The notes under the pieces: generated by a model
Database searches by the model: none
What the model was told of the DNA's origin: nothing
Seen by the model: only the letters and a program-made list of their open reading frames with translations
Part shown: one piece after another, positions 45,648 through 55,983 of the stretch
Layout: every line of letters starts with the position of its first letter
Numbering within the stretch: the stretch's first letter is position 1
Translations under genes and position numbers: made by a program
NCBI GenBank assembly: GCA_945643635.1
Contig: CALZFC010000017.1
Span: forward strand, 5,377,501 to 5,441,500
Length of the DNA: 64,000 nucleotides
Direction: 5' to 3'
Origin: Allodiplogaster sudhausi
Taxonomy: Eukaryota; Nematoda; Chromadorea; Rhabditida; Diplogasteridae

Positions 45648-46279
45648 CTACTGAGCAGGGGCTGCCTGGGGCTGTCCGCCGTTCAGCGCCGCCTGGATCT
45701 TCGGCAGGTACTCGTCCACGAGGCCCATCTGAAAGTGGGAAGAAATTGATTTTGAATTAATATTCCTCTCTTTCTCTTAAAGGAGCTGTCCATGGAGATT
45801 ACAATGTTGCTGAATTTTTTGTTAATACATACTATCCGGTCCAGCTAGAAACATCATTATGAAAAGTGAGAATGCGTCCTGAAGAGGCCCTGAGGAGATA
45901 AACCACATTTTCCCCACGTCGTACTGTAGAATTTAGGGAGTGACGTTATCACCCCTTGCCTATTTTGCACACCCTCATTCTGCCAGAAAGAAGGTGAAAA
46001 CTAGGTGCGAAGCGGCAAGCCACGCTTGAGATTCGAGGGAAGAGAAGAGAGGCAGAGAGAAAAAGACTCTCACAATCTAGTTTGTAGTGATGGATACTGT
46101 GCTAGCATACCGCCAAAACTTTTTGCAATATCATGCGCGAATTCAAACGTTAGTTCTGCACAAGCGGCTTTTAAACTCCATGGATAGTTCCTTTCCCCTT
46201 TTATCAGCGTAAAACGAGCCTTGTATGCAACGCCGCCGGCAACGAGGACGAGAAGGAGGAAGATGACGAAGGCGCCCAT
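45648..46279 (-). CDS. Membrane/secreted micro-protein, copy D (intact)
   Basis: Exon 1 (46220-46279) encodes MGAFVIFLLLVLVAGGVAYK, a hydrophobic signal or anchor. Exon 2 (45648-45728) encodes a short amphipathic stretch starting MGLVDEYLPKIQAALNGGQP and ending AAPAQ before TAG. The total is 46 residues, identical in plan to copy C. The phase requires a GC-AG intron (AAG|GCTCG...TTTTCAG-like acceptor). Here the intron is 491 nt because the 416-bp MITE copy 2 has inserted. A TATA box (CAGTATAAAAGGG) lies about 85 bp upstream. The function is unknown: it could be a secreted peptide or a small single-pass regulator. The gene stands alone, without the other cassette genes. Confidence 0.65.
45779..46194. 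mobile_element. 420-bp MITE, copy 2, in micro-protein intron
   Basis: The terminal inverted repeats and interior match copy 1 at 44004-44423. It is absent from the paralogous introns in copies A, B and C, so the insertion followed duplication. Confidence 0.85.
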
Positions 46280-46615
46280 CGTGGAGAGAAGAGAGAAGAG
46301 AGAAGAGAGAGAGGAGGGGGGCGTAGGAAAAAGAGAATGATATTTACCGGAGCGAAAGGCCCTTTTATACTGCCCGGATGCACTTTAGTACAAGGAGACT
46401 AATTAATATGCGATGTTCTTTGTCTGATTTTTTTAAGTTCACTTGCCCCCAAATAAAAAATTTTTTTTCTCCAAAGAGACAAAAATCTGACTATTGGCCA
46501 CAATAGTGATTTCCCCAATTGATATTAAGAGAGCCTCTCTGTAAGGGCCAAGGTGGCTCTGCCCCGGGGGAAAGTGTCGGATTTTGATAATCAAATTTTA
46601 ATGAGGGGTACCCAT

Positions 46616-48855
46616 CAGAGGTGTAAATGGGCCGGCCCGGCCCGGCCCGGCCCGGCCGGCCCGCGGGCCGGGCCGGCCCAATTTCCCAAGGGCCCGGGCC
46701 GGGCCGGGCCGGGCCCAAGAAAAGTTGGGCCGGCCCGTAGGCCCGATTGGGCCCGATAGAAATAATAATGGAAATTTTGAAGCGGGCGAATTCGAACATT
46801 TTCAAACGTTTGCTCCGTCTGATTAGAAGTGTCCGAATTGAACCTGATATTAAACCTACTGTAACTTTCAATAACCGACTTTCGAAAACACGCGGCAAGA
46901 AGTATGCTCTGATGTGGTTCCCGTTTATTCTTTTATATGATGTTTGCTTTACTTATTTTAGATTAGTTGCGTATAAATATCTTCTTCAGGAATGGCTGAC
47001 GACCCTTTAACTGTCGACGAGATTCCAGAAAGTGATAGGAAGATTCTTAGGAAAATTTTTGGTGAGGGTTTTCACAATTTTAAATTAATCTTGCAAAATA
47101 ATATCATATCAAATTGTATTCTTGTGTTAATTGAAGGTAAGCAGTACGGAACTTCAAACCACACGAAAGAGCAGATTCAAGCCCTTGCAAATGCTCAGCT
47201 GGATAAGCTGCTCTCTCGCGATTTCTTGTTCTTCCGGATCAGAAAGAAGGGCGCTGAAAACGACCCGGTAAAGCGCATCGACTACAGCTATTATGGAGAC
47301 GATCTTGCAGCAGTTTCAACCCAGTTGCTCGTTTGCATGCGATGCCGCCTGGTGATGGCACCAGGCGGCAATGTCAGGTTTCATCATTTTGTGAACTGTT
47401 CATGCTTTTCAACAACGCTCGTTAATTTCTTCAGTAGACATCTGGAAAAATGCACGAATGAGAAGAAGAAAGCTCCTGGTGTAGAGGCTAGTCAATGTCG
47501 TCTCGACAGCTTCATGGCCGCAAGATCAGTCGCGGCAACTCTTGACGAACAGCAGCAGATCACAACTGCTGTTGCCAAGTGGGTCGCTTCGAACTCTCGT
47601 CCGTTTTCCATAGTAGAGGATAGCGGACTGCAAGGAGTGATTGCAGCAGCACTACGAATTGGGTTAGAGGAATAGGGTTTCTTCTCATTGAGTATAGAAG
47701 TTTTGCTAGCTTATTTTTTGAGCGCCAAGCGACGGAACGTTGACAACTTTGATGTCACCAGCATTATTCCAACGCGTCAGACCGTGGCCACGCGTTTGCG
47801 TGGCCACGGTCTGACCAAATCGTATGTTTCATTTTTTGTGGTGGAATGGGAAAGAGGGCTGCTTCTAGGTTGTTAATGGTGTCCGAGGAACGGAAATTGG
47901 CCGCTCATTGCGGAAGATGCTCCCACTGGAAGTCGAAACACGTTGGCTTTCAAAACTGAAGTCGGCTAAGGCATTCGAAGAATGTGCAGAAGAACTCTTC
48001 AAATACAAGGAACGAGGAAAATTACCAGAGGTTTGGATTATATGCGATCATGTCATTAGCTTTTGCTGATTTGTAGGATGTGAAGCGCGCTCTAAGATAT
48101 CTCTACGACAACCGCTCCGAATTTGATGACGTTCTTCACATACTCAGCCAATTCGAAGAATTTGTGCAATTCTTCCAGGTATAAAAACATTATCTTGTCC
48201 CTGAAGGACTTTGTTCGTGAGCTAGAAGGTAGAGATGCTGGTGGGAGTCAGCCGAAACCCCCGAAGTTCCCAAGAACGGACTTTGATGATCTGGAAGTCT
48301 CTGGGGAAGATGTTGTATCTGAAGTTGACTCTTACCTCAGCGCAACTTTTAGCTTCCGCGATAAGGCTGGCAACAGCCATGACAACCCCTTGCTTGCTTG
48401 GAAAGAACGTGCATCTGATTTCCCACTGCTCTCTCGTGTTGTCTGCCAGTTGTTCTCCATTCCCGCATCCACAGGTTCGGCTGAGAGATCATTCTCTGAT
48501 CTCAGAAATCTTGTCCCCGAGAAAAGAGAGACTATTGGTGCTGACGCTGTTTTCTCCTCACTTGTCATCCGTTCCTTGCTCAAGTTCGATCAAACTCTTA
48601 ATGCTGGTTAATGTTTTTTCGTGCAACGCTCTGATCATTTCTCTTGTAATTTGACTTTATCATTGAACTAATAAAGTAGAACTGTTAAACTGAATAAAAT
48701 TTTGCACGGCACTATACATAGTAGGAATTTTTGAAAATCGGGCTCAAACGGGCCCGCGGGCCGGGCCGGGCCGGGCCGGGCCCAAAATTCCAGGGCCCGG
48801 AAATTTCCGGCCGGGCCGGGCTGGCCCAAAAATTTTGGGCCCGTTTACACCTCTG
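46616..48855 (+). mobile_element. hAT transposon, internally deleted, with intact ends
   Basis: The ends are CAGAGGTGTAAA and TTTACACCTCTG. An 8-bp target duplication GTACCCAT stands at 46608-46615 and 48856-48863. Subterminal regions on both sides are packed with GGCCGGGCC/GGCCCGG repeats. The total is 2240 bp. It carries transposase remnants (separate entry). All of this is diagnostic of the hAT superfamily; perfect ends and target duplication suggest recent insertion. Confidence 0.95.
46992..48611 (+). pseudogene. hAT transposase lacking its catalytic core
   Basis: The N-terminal frame from ATG 46992 (MADDPLTVDEIPESDRKILR) includes a BED-like zinc finger candidate (CMRC...RHLEKC) and runs to TAG near 47675. 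After SIEVLLAYFLSAKRRNVDNF and PTRQTVATRL the frame is lost. Next comes VNGVRGTEIGRSLRKMLPLE, VETRWLSKLKS and DVKRALRYLYDNRSEFDDVL (47873-48178), then a full hATC dimerisation domain at 48335-48611 (FPLLSRVVCQLFSIPASTGS, AERSFSDLRNLV). The RNase H-like core with its catalytic acidic residues and the usual C-x-x-H and insertion region are absent. About 150-300 residues appear to have been removed. The element must be non-autonomous. Confidence 0.8.
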
Positions 48856-49289
48856 GTACCCATGCGTATTATAAAGAAAATTAGGTGGTCAATTTTGTTA
48901 TAAAATTTTTTTCTTTGACTGGGCATACAAAAGTATGCAAAATGTTTAAGTCCATATAACTTTCCTTAAACTCAATATTTTTGAATTTTCTTTTTTTTAT
49001 CTGATGTGTATTCGGACAGGGCACAAAAACGTAGTTGACGAGTTTCCTGAAAATTTTCATTTTCAACCAGTTTTATGCATTTTTAATTTTCAAAAATCAG
49101 TTTTTTGAGCACTTCATCTATTTCCCGATACGGGCTGAAGCTGGATAATAGTTTAAAAGAAAGAGGAGAAAAAATGACATATAATATGCTGTTATGAAGA
49201 AAATCGAAGGATACATATGTTTTCGTATTTTGACCTGAACCTGGTGCACTCGCATTTACCATTAGGGCTACACTGAAATGAAATGGGAT

Positions 49290-49800
49290 TGGCAACAAGT
49301 AAAGAAAATAAAATGAGTGAAAATATTTTTTCGAAAAAAGAACGAATAAAAATTAAATGAAACGGTTTTCTATGAAATTATTCTTTTCCTCATCAAAAAA
49401 CAACCATATAACATGATTTGTGGCACAAACATGCACCCTTCAGTTTTCGACTTGATTTATCCGCTGGATCAACACTGGAAATTTTCCTCGATTGCTCGAA
49501 AAAAGGGAATATGTATCCTTTAAATCTCATGAAACGAGGATATGGTATACAGAATTCTTCGTTCTATCTGATAATATGTTCAATTGGGTCAGCCGGTTAT
49601 CTTAATGGCCTATAAATTTGGTTCTCAGTAGTTATTATCCAATTAATTTTTGTTCGAAAGAGAGAAAATTTTATTTATAAGCCCAAGGGTAACATTATGC
49701 AGATTGGTTCTAGACCTGTCTTGTAGAGAAATTGATGGCCAATCCGATGAAATAAAAACTGTTTAAAAAGCAAGAGTCTAAAAAAAAGTAACATTGATTC
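49290..49800. other. Loop of the fold-back element
   Basis: AT-rich sequence between the inverted arms; no gene is seen. Confidence 0.5.
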
Positions 49801-50029
49801 ATCTCAATCAGCGAAAATGCGAGTGCACCAGGTTCAGGTCAAAATTCGAAAACATATGTATCCTTCGATTTTCTTCATAACAGCATATTATATGTCATTT
49901 TTTCTCCTCTTTCTTTTAAACTATTAGCCAGCTTCAGCCCGTATCGGGAAATAGATGAAGTGGTCAAAAAACTGATTTTGAAAATTAAAAATGCATAAAA
50001 CTGGTTGAAAATAAGTATTAGGCCATTCT

Positions 50030-50130
50030 TTACCAATGGGTGATCACACTTGGAAAAAATTACCTGTTTTGTAAGGAGTCAAAGCATTTTTTTGTTACAT
50101 TTTTCAGTTGTATGCCACTATTACTTATTT
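50030..50130. repeat. Dispersed repeat, partner at 54775-54880
   Basis: Both copies share TGATCACA(C/T)TTGGA, TGTTTTGTA(A/T)GGAGTCAAAGCA and TTTTTCAGTTGTA in order over about 100 bp. Element ends are not recognisable. Confidence 0.55.
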
Positions 50131-50954
50131 TTATTGAACGAAGAACGAAGGAAGCACAGTAAGCAAATAAATTGAATCGCTTTGCCTTCGTCCACGTTTA
50201 CTCTCTTCATCTCTTTCTCTCAATCTTTTCTCTTTATCTCCATTTCTCTCTCTCTTTCTCTCCCTCTCTCTCTCCCTTACTCGATGCCAATGAAGAACTC
50301 GTATGGTCCAGCCGTACCATTCCAAAACATGCAGTTTTTCATCATTCCGAGCTATAGAATTCGGTTTCATCTCCATTTATTTCATTCTCTATCAATGTAC
50401 CTTACACTCTCGTTCTCTCCTTCTCGAACACAATCTTCTCTAAAACCCCCATCCATCTTCCTTCCCCTATCATCTTCTCATGGTCTCATTACGGAATCAA
50501 GGTTCAGTGGTTGGAAGTGGATTTGAAGAATAGACGGTGATCTTCAGTCGAACGGGGCTTGGCTTAGCCCCCTTGCGCCCCGCCCCCTTGCGAAGTAACA
50601 TATTCAGAGTTAAAAGTAGAGAAATGAATAGGATAGACTTTCAAAATGATGAAATCATTTATTTCCAGGAGAGATCCCAAATGTTTCATCGTCTTTTGCA
50701 ACGGTACAGAAGCCAAGTGATTGAAAGCCAACACACAAAAATGGCGAAAAATATTGACTTGAGAGTCAGAAGTAAAGCAACAGGGGCGAAAGAAATAGAG
50801 ATATAGATATGAAGTGATATTACAGCAGTGGAAGAGGTAGAAAGAATTAGAAAAGAAAAATGAGAAGACATGTAGTGGCGGCAAGACCAAATGATTGATT
50901 GAAAGGGCGGTAAGATCAAAGAAATCAAGTGGCGGGAAGATCAAAGGAATTATG

Positions 50955-53900
50955 TTAATCCGCGTAGAGAATGCCCGTGATTCGATTCGTAGCCTCGGCG
51001 ACATTGACCGAAGCCCCGGGAATGCCAAAGCCGAACCTCGAATGGACATCCGCGAGGGTCTCTGGCTTCAGGAGACTCAGAACCTGAGTAGACTTTTTAA
51101 TTGTTTCATTTTTTCAGAATATTTAAAATTAATTCATAAGCTAAAATAACAATCCGACGAAACATTGCCGTGTATTCTGAGAATTAAAAATTAAATCAGG
51201 ATTTCCCAAAAAGGCAGGATCTTGTTTCGCAAGAGGGAACTGCATTTTTTGAATTCAGGACACAAGTGCTTCCAAGCTCTCTCAAGCCATTTCACAGTCT
51301 TGCTTTCTGGGTAGGAAATTAAGAGGTTTCCTGTACTTCCCATACTTTGGCACCCGTTGCAGGGTTTAAAGGATGCAAAGAACAAGTTAGTTTTCCATCG
51401 GATACTTATTTAATATTTTAATTAATTGACTCAGTTTTTTCATTCAAATTTCGCAAAATGTGGAGCAAATAAAAAGACAAATTGAAACCTTGCCGAAGGA
51501 CATCCACGCCAGGGAGGGCACCGCGACACGGAAAAATTCCATTCGACCACAACGAAACTGATTGCCCTTAAAAAATCACGATCACAAATATCTTTTTCAC
51601 TTCTTTAGATATCTGATTTCCATTGTTTCTGATGCTATTTGTACTGCTAAATATGATTTTCACAATATTTACAACCTTAAAGGAGCTGTTCGTTGGATAC
51701 TTACATGTGATTTTTAAACGTGGATCAATTTGCATTTGTCTAAAACGTAGTTCTCAAAAGTTTGATTATTTTTTGCGTGATTGCACAATGTTTTTATGTA
51801 GACGCACTCTCCTATTTCACACGCTCTCTGAGCACAAAAGGGAACAAATTTTTGAGGGCGGGCCTTTTTTACTAATGGAAAATCATTCCGTACTTGGTTG
51901 CTTTAAAACACATTTATATACCATACTGTTAAATAGTATTTTTTTTCTTAATTTAAATAATAATATTTTACAAAAAGTATTTACAAGCATTAAGACGAGA
52001 AGACGACCCGACAGTTGGCAGTACGCAGTTGAAGTGGCTTTGAATTGATTTCTAAAATGAAAAATAAACATTAAAAGTTATATTAAAAAGAAAAAGCTAC
52101 ATATTACAAATTTCCTATCTTTTTTCATTACAGTAAAGAAAATAACGGCTGACGGTAGCTGAAAGACGCGCTGCCATCTGGATAATGAAATCTCGAGTCG
52201 CCAAACGGATCTCGTGTCCCCATCGCCGTATCGTACCTGTCCTCCCATCACGAACAACCACTTGTTGGCAGCGTTCACTGCATGCGCACCGCCGCGCCCA
52301 GCGGGGAAGCCGTGCACCTACACGACGTACTTTTCACTCTTCTCTCATCTACAAAGATGGACTTTGCACGGAGACGGCCGACAAGCTGCAAGCCTGTACT
52401 GGCCAAGTTTTTGTACTCTGTATTTAGAGCTGCAGAGGCAAGAATATGACACAATGAACTCAGCCCTAGTGCGACCGCATAGGATATATTCCAAGCTGGT
52501 CACAACCTTTTCTTGCTCGTGTCCATCTCTGTTAATTCCCATTGCGCGCTCTAATCCATATATTATTTCAGCAACATGCATGCATAGAAGACCACGTTGC
52601 TAGAAGTCATAAGGCATACGAAATCTTGCATAAACTCCAACTCACATAGTTTCGCAAAGAGCCATAAAAATCACTGTATGTATATATATATGTATATATA
52701 TATTGCTGTCCGGGTCTGGAATTGTCTGCAAACGTTCGAATATCTCTCGGTTGACGTCGAAAATGTGTAGATTATCGAAGGGCATGTCGCGGTACTTAAA
52801 AATCTATATTAAAACGACGCCAAGTATTAAATAAATAAATAAATAAATAAATAAAAAAACAAATAAACCTCCTTCCTCCCTACAGCTGGCACAGCCACAC
52901 CACCACCGCAGAAAACGATAATGTCCCGGTTGTCAGCTGGATTCTCCTGAAGAGGACAAAGATGACCATTTGCAAAACTTTTTCATGCATCTCTGATGCC
53001 AATCCTTTATAATAAATAAAAAAAGAGCCCTATTAAATACTTACTGGGCTCCGCATTTTGACCGTCGCCAGTTCAGTCCCGCCAATCGGAGAGAATTCAG
53101 GCGGTAGATGAAATTCCGTGATTCTTAGGTTGTAAATGCAAAATCACTCACACTTCCAATACACAAAGATAATAGAAGAAAAAAATAATAATCCTAACTA
53201 TAATGAATATAAAATTTAAGCATGATTTTTTTAAGCTAAAGCATACCCTCCACGAAGATTGGCCTTGATTTTATGGAGCTTCCGTGAGCCTGCGCGATCG
53301 ATGAAGAAGAAGAATTCGTCATGGTATGCAGCTTGGTGATAGTATTCGTCCTGTTATTTATCAACTGAATTTTTATTCATTTCAAATCTTCCTTATGATT
53401 TTCTTTTCCTTTGCAAAACAAAAAAAGGAAGTGTCGTACTGATACGGAAATTGCGAATAGAGTCGAGGTCCTCTTTAGGAACATCGGGCGTAGGAGCATT
53501 GCCTTCAAATGAAAAGTACATTCAGGAAATCAAAAGAGACCGAGAACGAGAATGATAAATAGACAAATCGTAACAGATGAAAACTGAAAAATAGACAGAG
53601 AGAAAGTAGAGAGAGACGGAGAAAGAAGGAAAGATAAACTGAGTAACTGAAGATTACCAAAACAAAAACAGATAATATGCAGGAATCAAATCCTTTTATA
53701 AAAACAAATATTTTTTTATTTCGATTCAGCCTAATTATTAAAATCAATTTTAAATAATTAAGAATAAGAGACTACCTAAAAGAGCATTCTTGCATATGAA
53801 GTGATTAATCAGCGGAGCCGCCCTATGGTCCGAGTGTTCAAAGTCGAAGTACACCGACCTGGGAAAAAGTTTTATTAAATAAATAAGATACGCACTCTTT

Positions 53901-54066
53901 TTTAGTAAAATAGTTTTATCTTTAAATAATATATATATTATAATACAATATATTTTAATTCAAACAAACCGAGCAGAGACGAGGTCGACAAACACTTTGT
54001 TCTCTCTGAAGTTGCTGAGCAAGGCGATGTTTCCGTAGACGCGAAGCCAGTAAGGCGAGTGCACCA
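50955..54066 (-). CDS. Kelch-repeat beta-propeller-like protein, exons partly resolved
   Basis: Exons read in order on the minus strand are about 54066-53970, 53776-53858, 53440-53502, 53247-53350, 53045-53123, 52869-52946, about 52700-52794, 52147-52318, then 51489-51566 and 50955-51083 as the likely 3' end. Propeller-blade signatures recur: NRDIIVFCGGGVAVP, DMPFDNLHIFDVNREIFERL, GRGGAHAVNAANKWLFVMGG followed by SVWRLEISLSRWQRV. Earlier exons read VFVDLVSARSVYFDFEHSDH and HDEFFFFIDRAGSRKLHKIK. The last two exons join in phase and end FGFGIPGASVNVAEATNRIT. Several junctions (53440/53350, the end of the 52794 exon, the link across 51.6-52.1 kb) are not settled, so two genes cannot be excluded. 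The partner protein is unknown; Kelch domains commonly bind substrates or actin. Confidence 0.6.
51191..51385 (-). CDS. Open frame inside the Kelch-like gene, status unclear
   Basis: A 64-codon frame with five Cys and good composition (NGCQSMGSTGNLLISYPESK, LERAWKHLCPEFKKCSSLL) lies between two proposed exons. No clean acceptor and donor pair fits. It may be a relic of a mobile element. Confidence 0.25.
   Translation of the reverse strand: MFFASFKPCNGCQSMGSTGNLLISYPESKTVKWLERAWKHLCPEFKKCSSLLRNKILPFWEILI
52678..52705. repeat. AT microsatellite
   Basis: TATATATATG repeats adjoin a Kelch-gene exon; an (AAAT)n tract follows at 52828-52855. Confidence 0.9.
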
Positions 54067-54235
54067 AGTCTTCTTAATAATATTTCTCCCCACAATTACA
54101 TTCAAATTGAGAGAGATAGAGCGAGAGAGAGAGAGAAAGAGGACGAGAAGAGATATTTTACGTACACCAAATCTTTCGACGGACCCAACAATGAAGAGAA
54201 ACCTCTATGGCGAGGGAGCGAAACGACAAACCCGA

Positions 54236-54237
<2 letters not shown>

Positions 54238-54320
<83 letters not shown>
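54238..54320. repeat. GA microsatellite
   Basis: An almost uninterrupted GAGAGA tract; the open frames through it are artefacts. Confidence 0.9.
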
Positions 54321-54339
54321 GGTTGCGTATGAAATAGAA

Positions 54340-54895
54340 ATTTAGAAGAATGCGGGAGTTGGGCGAGTGTTGAGCAGCATCAAGCGGTGGAGAATAGTTG
54401 AAGAAGGCATTGTAACTCTGACAGTTTGTGAATTAGATGTATGCCAAAACATTAGACATCGCCTCAACTAAAATTACTCACAGTTATTTAGCTATTCGAG
54501 CACTTCATTGCCTTGACCGCAGGCCATTCCTCACAGGTATTCATCACACTTTATGCTCGTAATGGCTCTAACTAGGAAGTGACTTTAATTATTAGCACAT
54601 CGTTAAGAAACACTGCATCATTTTCGGAAGAAAATTTACTTTACTTGTCATTATCCCCCTCCATTTTTAGAACGGCAATAATGACTCCCCTTTTCCAGAT
54701 GATTTTGGCTAATTTGTATATTTTTAAGTAAACTTTTTTTCTCCCTCAAGCAACGAATAAGTGTCATATAGGTTTACCTAACAAGAGAATGATCACATTT
54801 GGATAGAAAAGATGCATGTTTTGTATGGAGTCAAAGCAATTTTCTCATAAAAAATTATTTCAGTTGTAAACCCCTAATTTTTCATCTTCTGGCGT

Positions 54896-54938
<43 letters not shown>

Positions 54939-55220
54939 CTCTTTCTCTCTTTTTTCTCTGTCTCCTATGTGCATGTAAAAAAAGAAACAAGGATAAAGCT
55001 ATGTATCTAAAGTGACGATGTGTAACTCCTCACAGTAAATTCTCGACGACCCTTCCTCCGGTCTGCGCGGTGTTTCCCGAATTCAGTAGGACCTAGTTTA
55101 TCAGCATAGCCAGGGAAGAATATAGACGGAGTCGACGACGAGGGGAAGTATGGAGAAGAGGGGAGTAGTAGAGAGGGGAAGAGACACCGGGGAAAAAGGA
55201 TAAGGGATAGGAGAGGGGAA
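54340..55220. other. Intergenic stretch
   Basis: It contains the second copy of the dispersed 100-bp repeat (54775-54880) and a CT tract (54898-54935). No gene is seen. Confidence 0.5.
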
Positions 55221-55224
55221 AGGA

Positions 55225-55792
55225 CAGGAGACCTAAGGGGACGGCTGGCAGCCTCCGGGCTAGAACCTCTGCACTGATCGAGACTACCTCAATAGACCGC
55301 GGTTGGTTTTTTTTCTTTCTCTCAGTCTCTCTCTTTCCCTTCTCCCTCTCGCTCTCTCGCACCCACTCTCTATTTATCTCTTCCTCTCCAATCATCTTTA
55401 ACTCTCTTTTCAATTCCCATAAAGTACCTCTTTCGACCAATTCCCACTCTACCTAATCTTTCCTCTTTCTCTCATTCTCTCTCACTTGCTCTTTCAAGCG
55501 ACACTGCACTGTCCGCCACTCTGCCGGTGGTACGAACATCAACGTCATTTCTCAGCTGACCACGATCATTCAGCAGAGCCAAGCCCCGCCCCTCAGCAGA
55601 GGCAAGCCCCGCCCCTCAGCAGAGCCAAGCCACGCCTCCTCAGCTATACTTCACAGGCTACTCCCGCTATCTACCGTATGCATTCGATCCAGCCCAACCC
55701 CCTACAGCACCTGCAGGTGATCGAAACATGCGCTATCCTTTAACTCCCCCACTCTCCACCTACTTTACAGAGTCCAAATTTGCAAAGAAATA
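55225..55792 (+). pseudogene. Tetraspan gene remnant, cassette copy C
   Basis: GACTACCTCAATAGACCGCGG at about 55283 matches the end of exon 5 but has lost the GT donor. 55505-55792 matches the last exon (ACGAACATCAACGTCATTTC, CAGCAGAGCCAAGCCCCGCC, ending TTTGCAAAGAAATAG), with indels that break the frame before the PPxY region. Exons 1-4 are absent. Confidence 0.75.
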
Positions 55793-55983
55793 GGCTGGCC
55801 GAGACTGATCTGATATTTTATCGGAACGTTTGACTTGCAATTCTGAATCAAATAGAACGCTTTATTTACTATAAAAACAGAGGCAGTGAGTGGACTAGAC
55901 CGGGAGGGAGTGGAATGGGGAAGGGGAATGATGCGGAGGGTCATGGAGGGGCCGGGACGCGGTCCTTGAGAGGCGACTGGATC

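Larger units (their letters stand above)
46529..50010. mobile_element. TTAA-type fold-back element, host of the hAT insertion
   Basis: The left end TTAAGAGAGCCTCTCTGTAAGG (from 46525) resembles the terminus of the element at 11456 (TTAAGAGAGCCTGTCCGTA). Ignoring the nested hAT, 49060-49262 is the inverted complement of 49807-49995 over about 190-200 bp (for example CACCAGGTTCAGGTCAAAAT against ATTTTGACCTGAACCTGGTG). The right arm is incomplete, so its true end is unknown. There is no coding capacity in the non-hAT part. Confidence 0.65.

Noticed and set aside
46620..46760. Collagen-like Gly/Pro frames at the hAT ends
   Set aside because: They are readings of the GGCCGGGCC subterminal repeats of the transposon.
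52345..52581. Cys-rich open frame on the minus strand between Kelch exons
   Set aside because: It is open by chance within an intron; frame and splice sites do not agree with the flanking exons.
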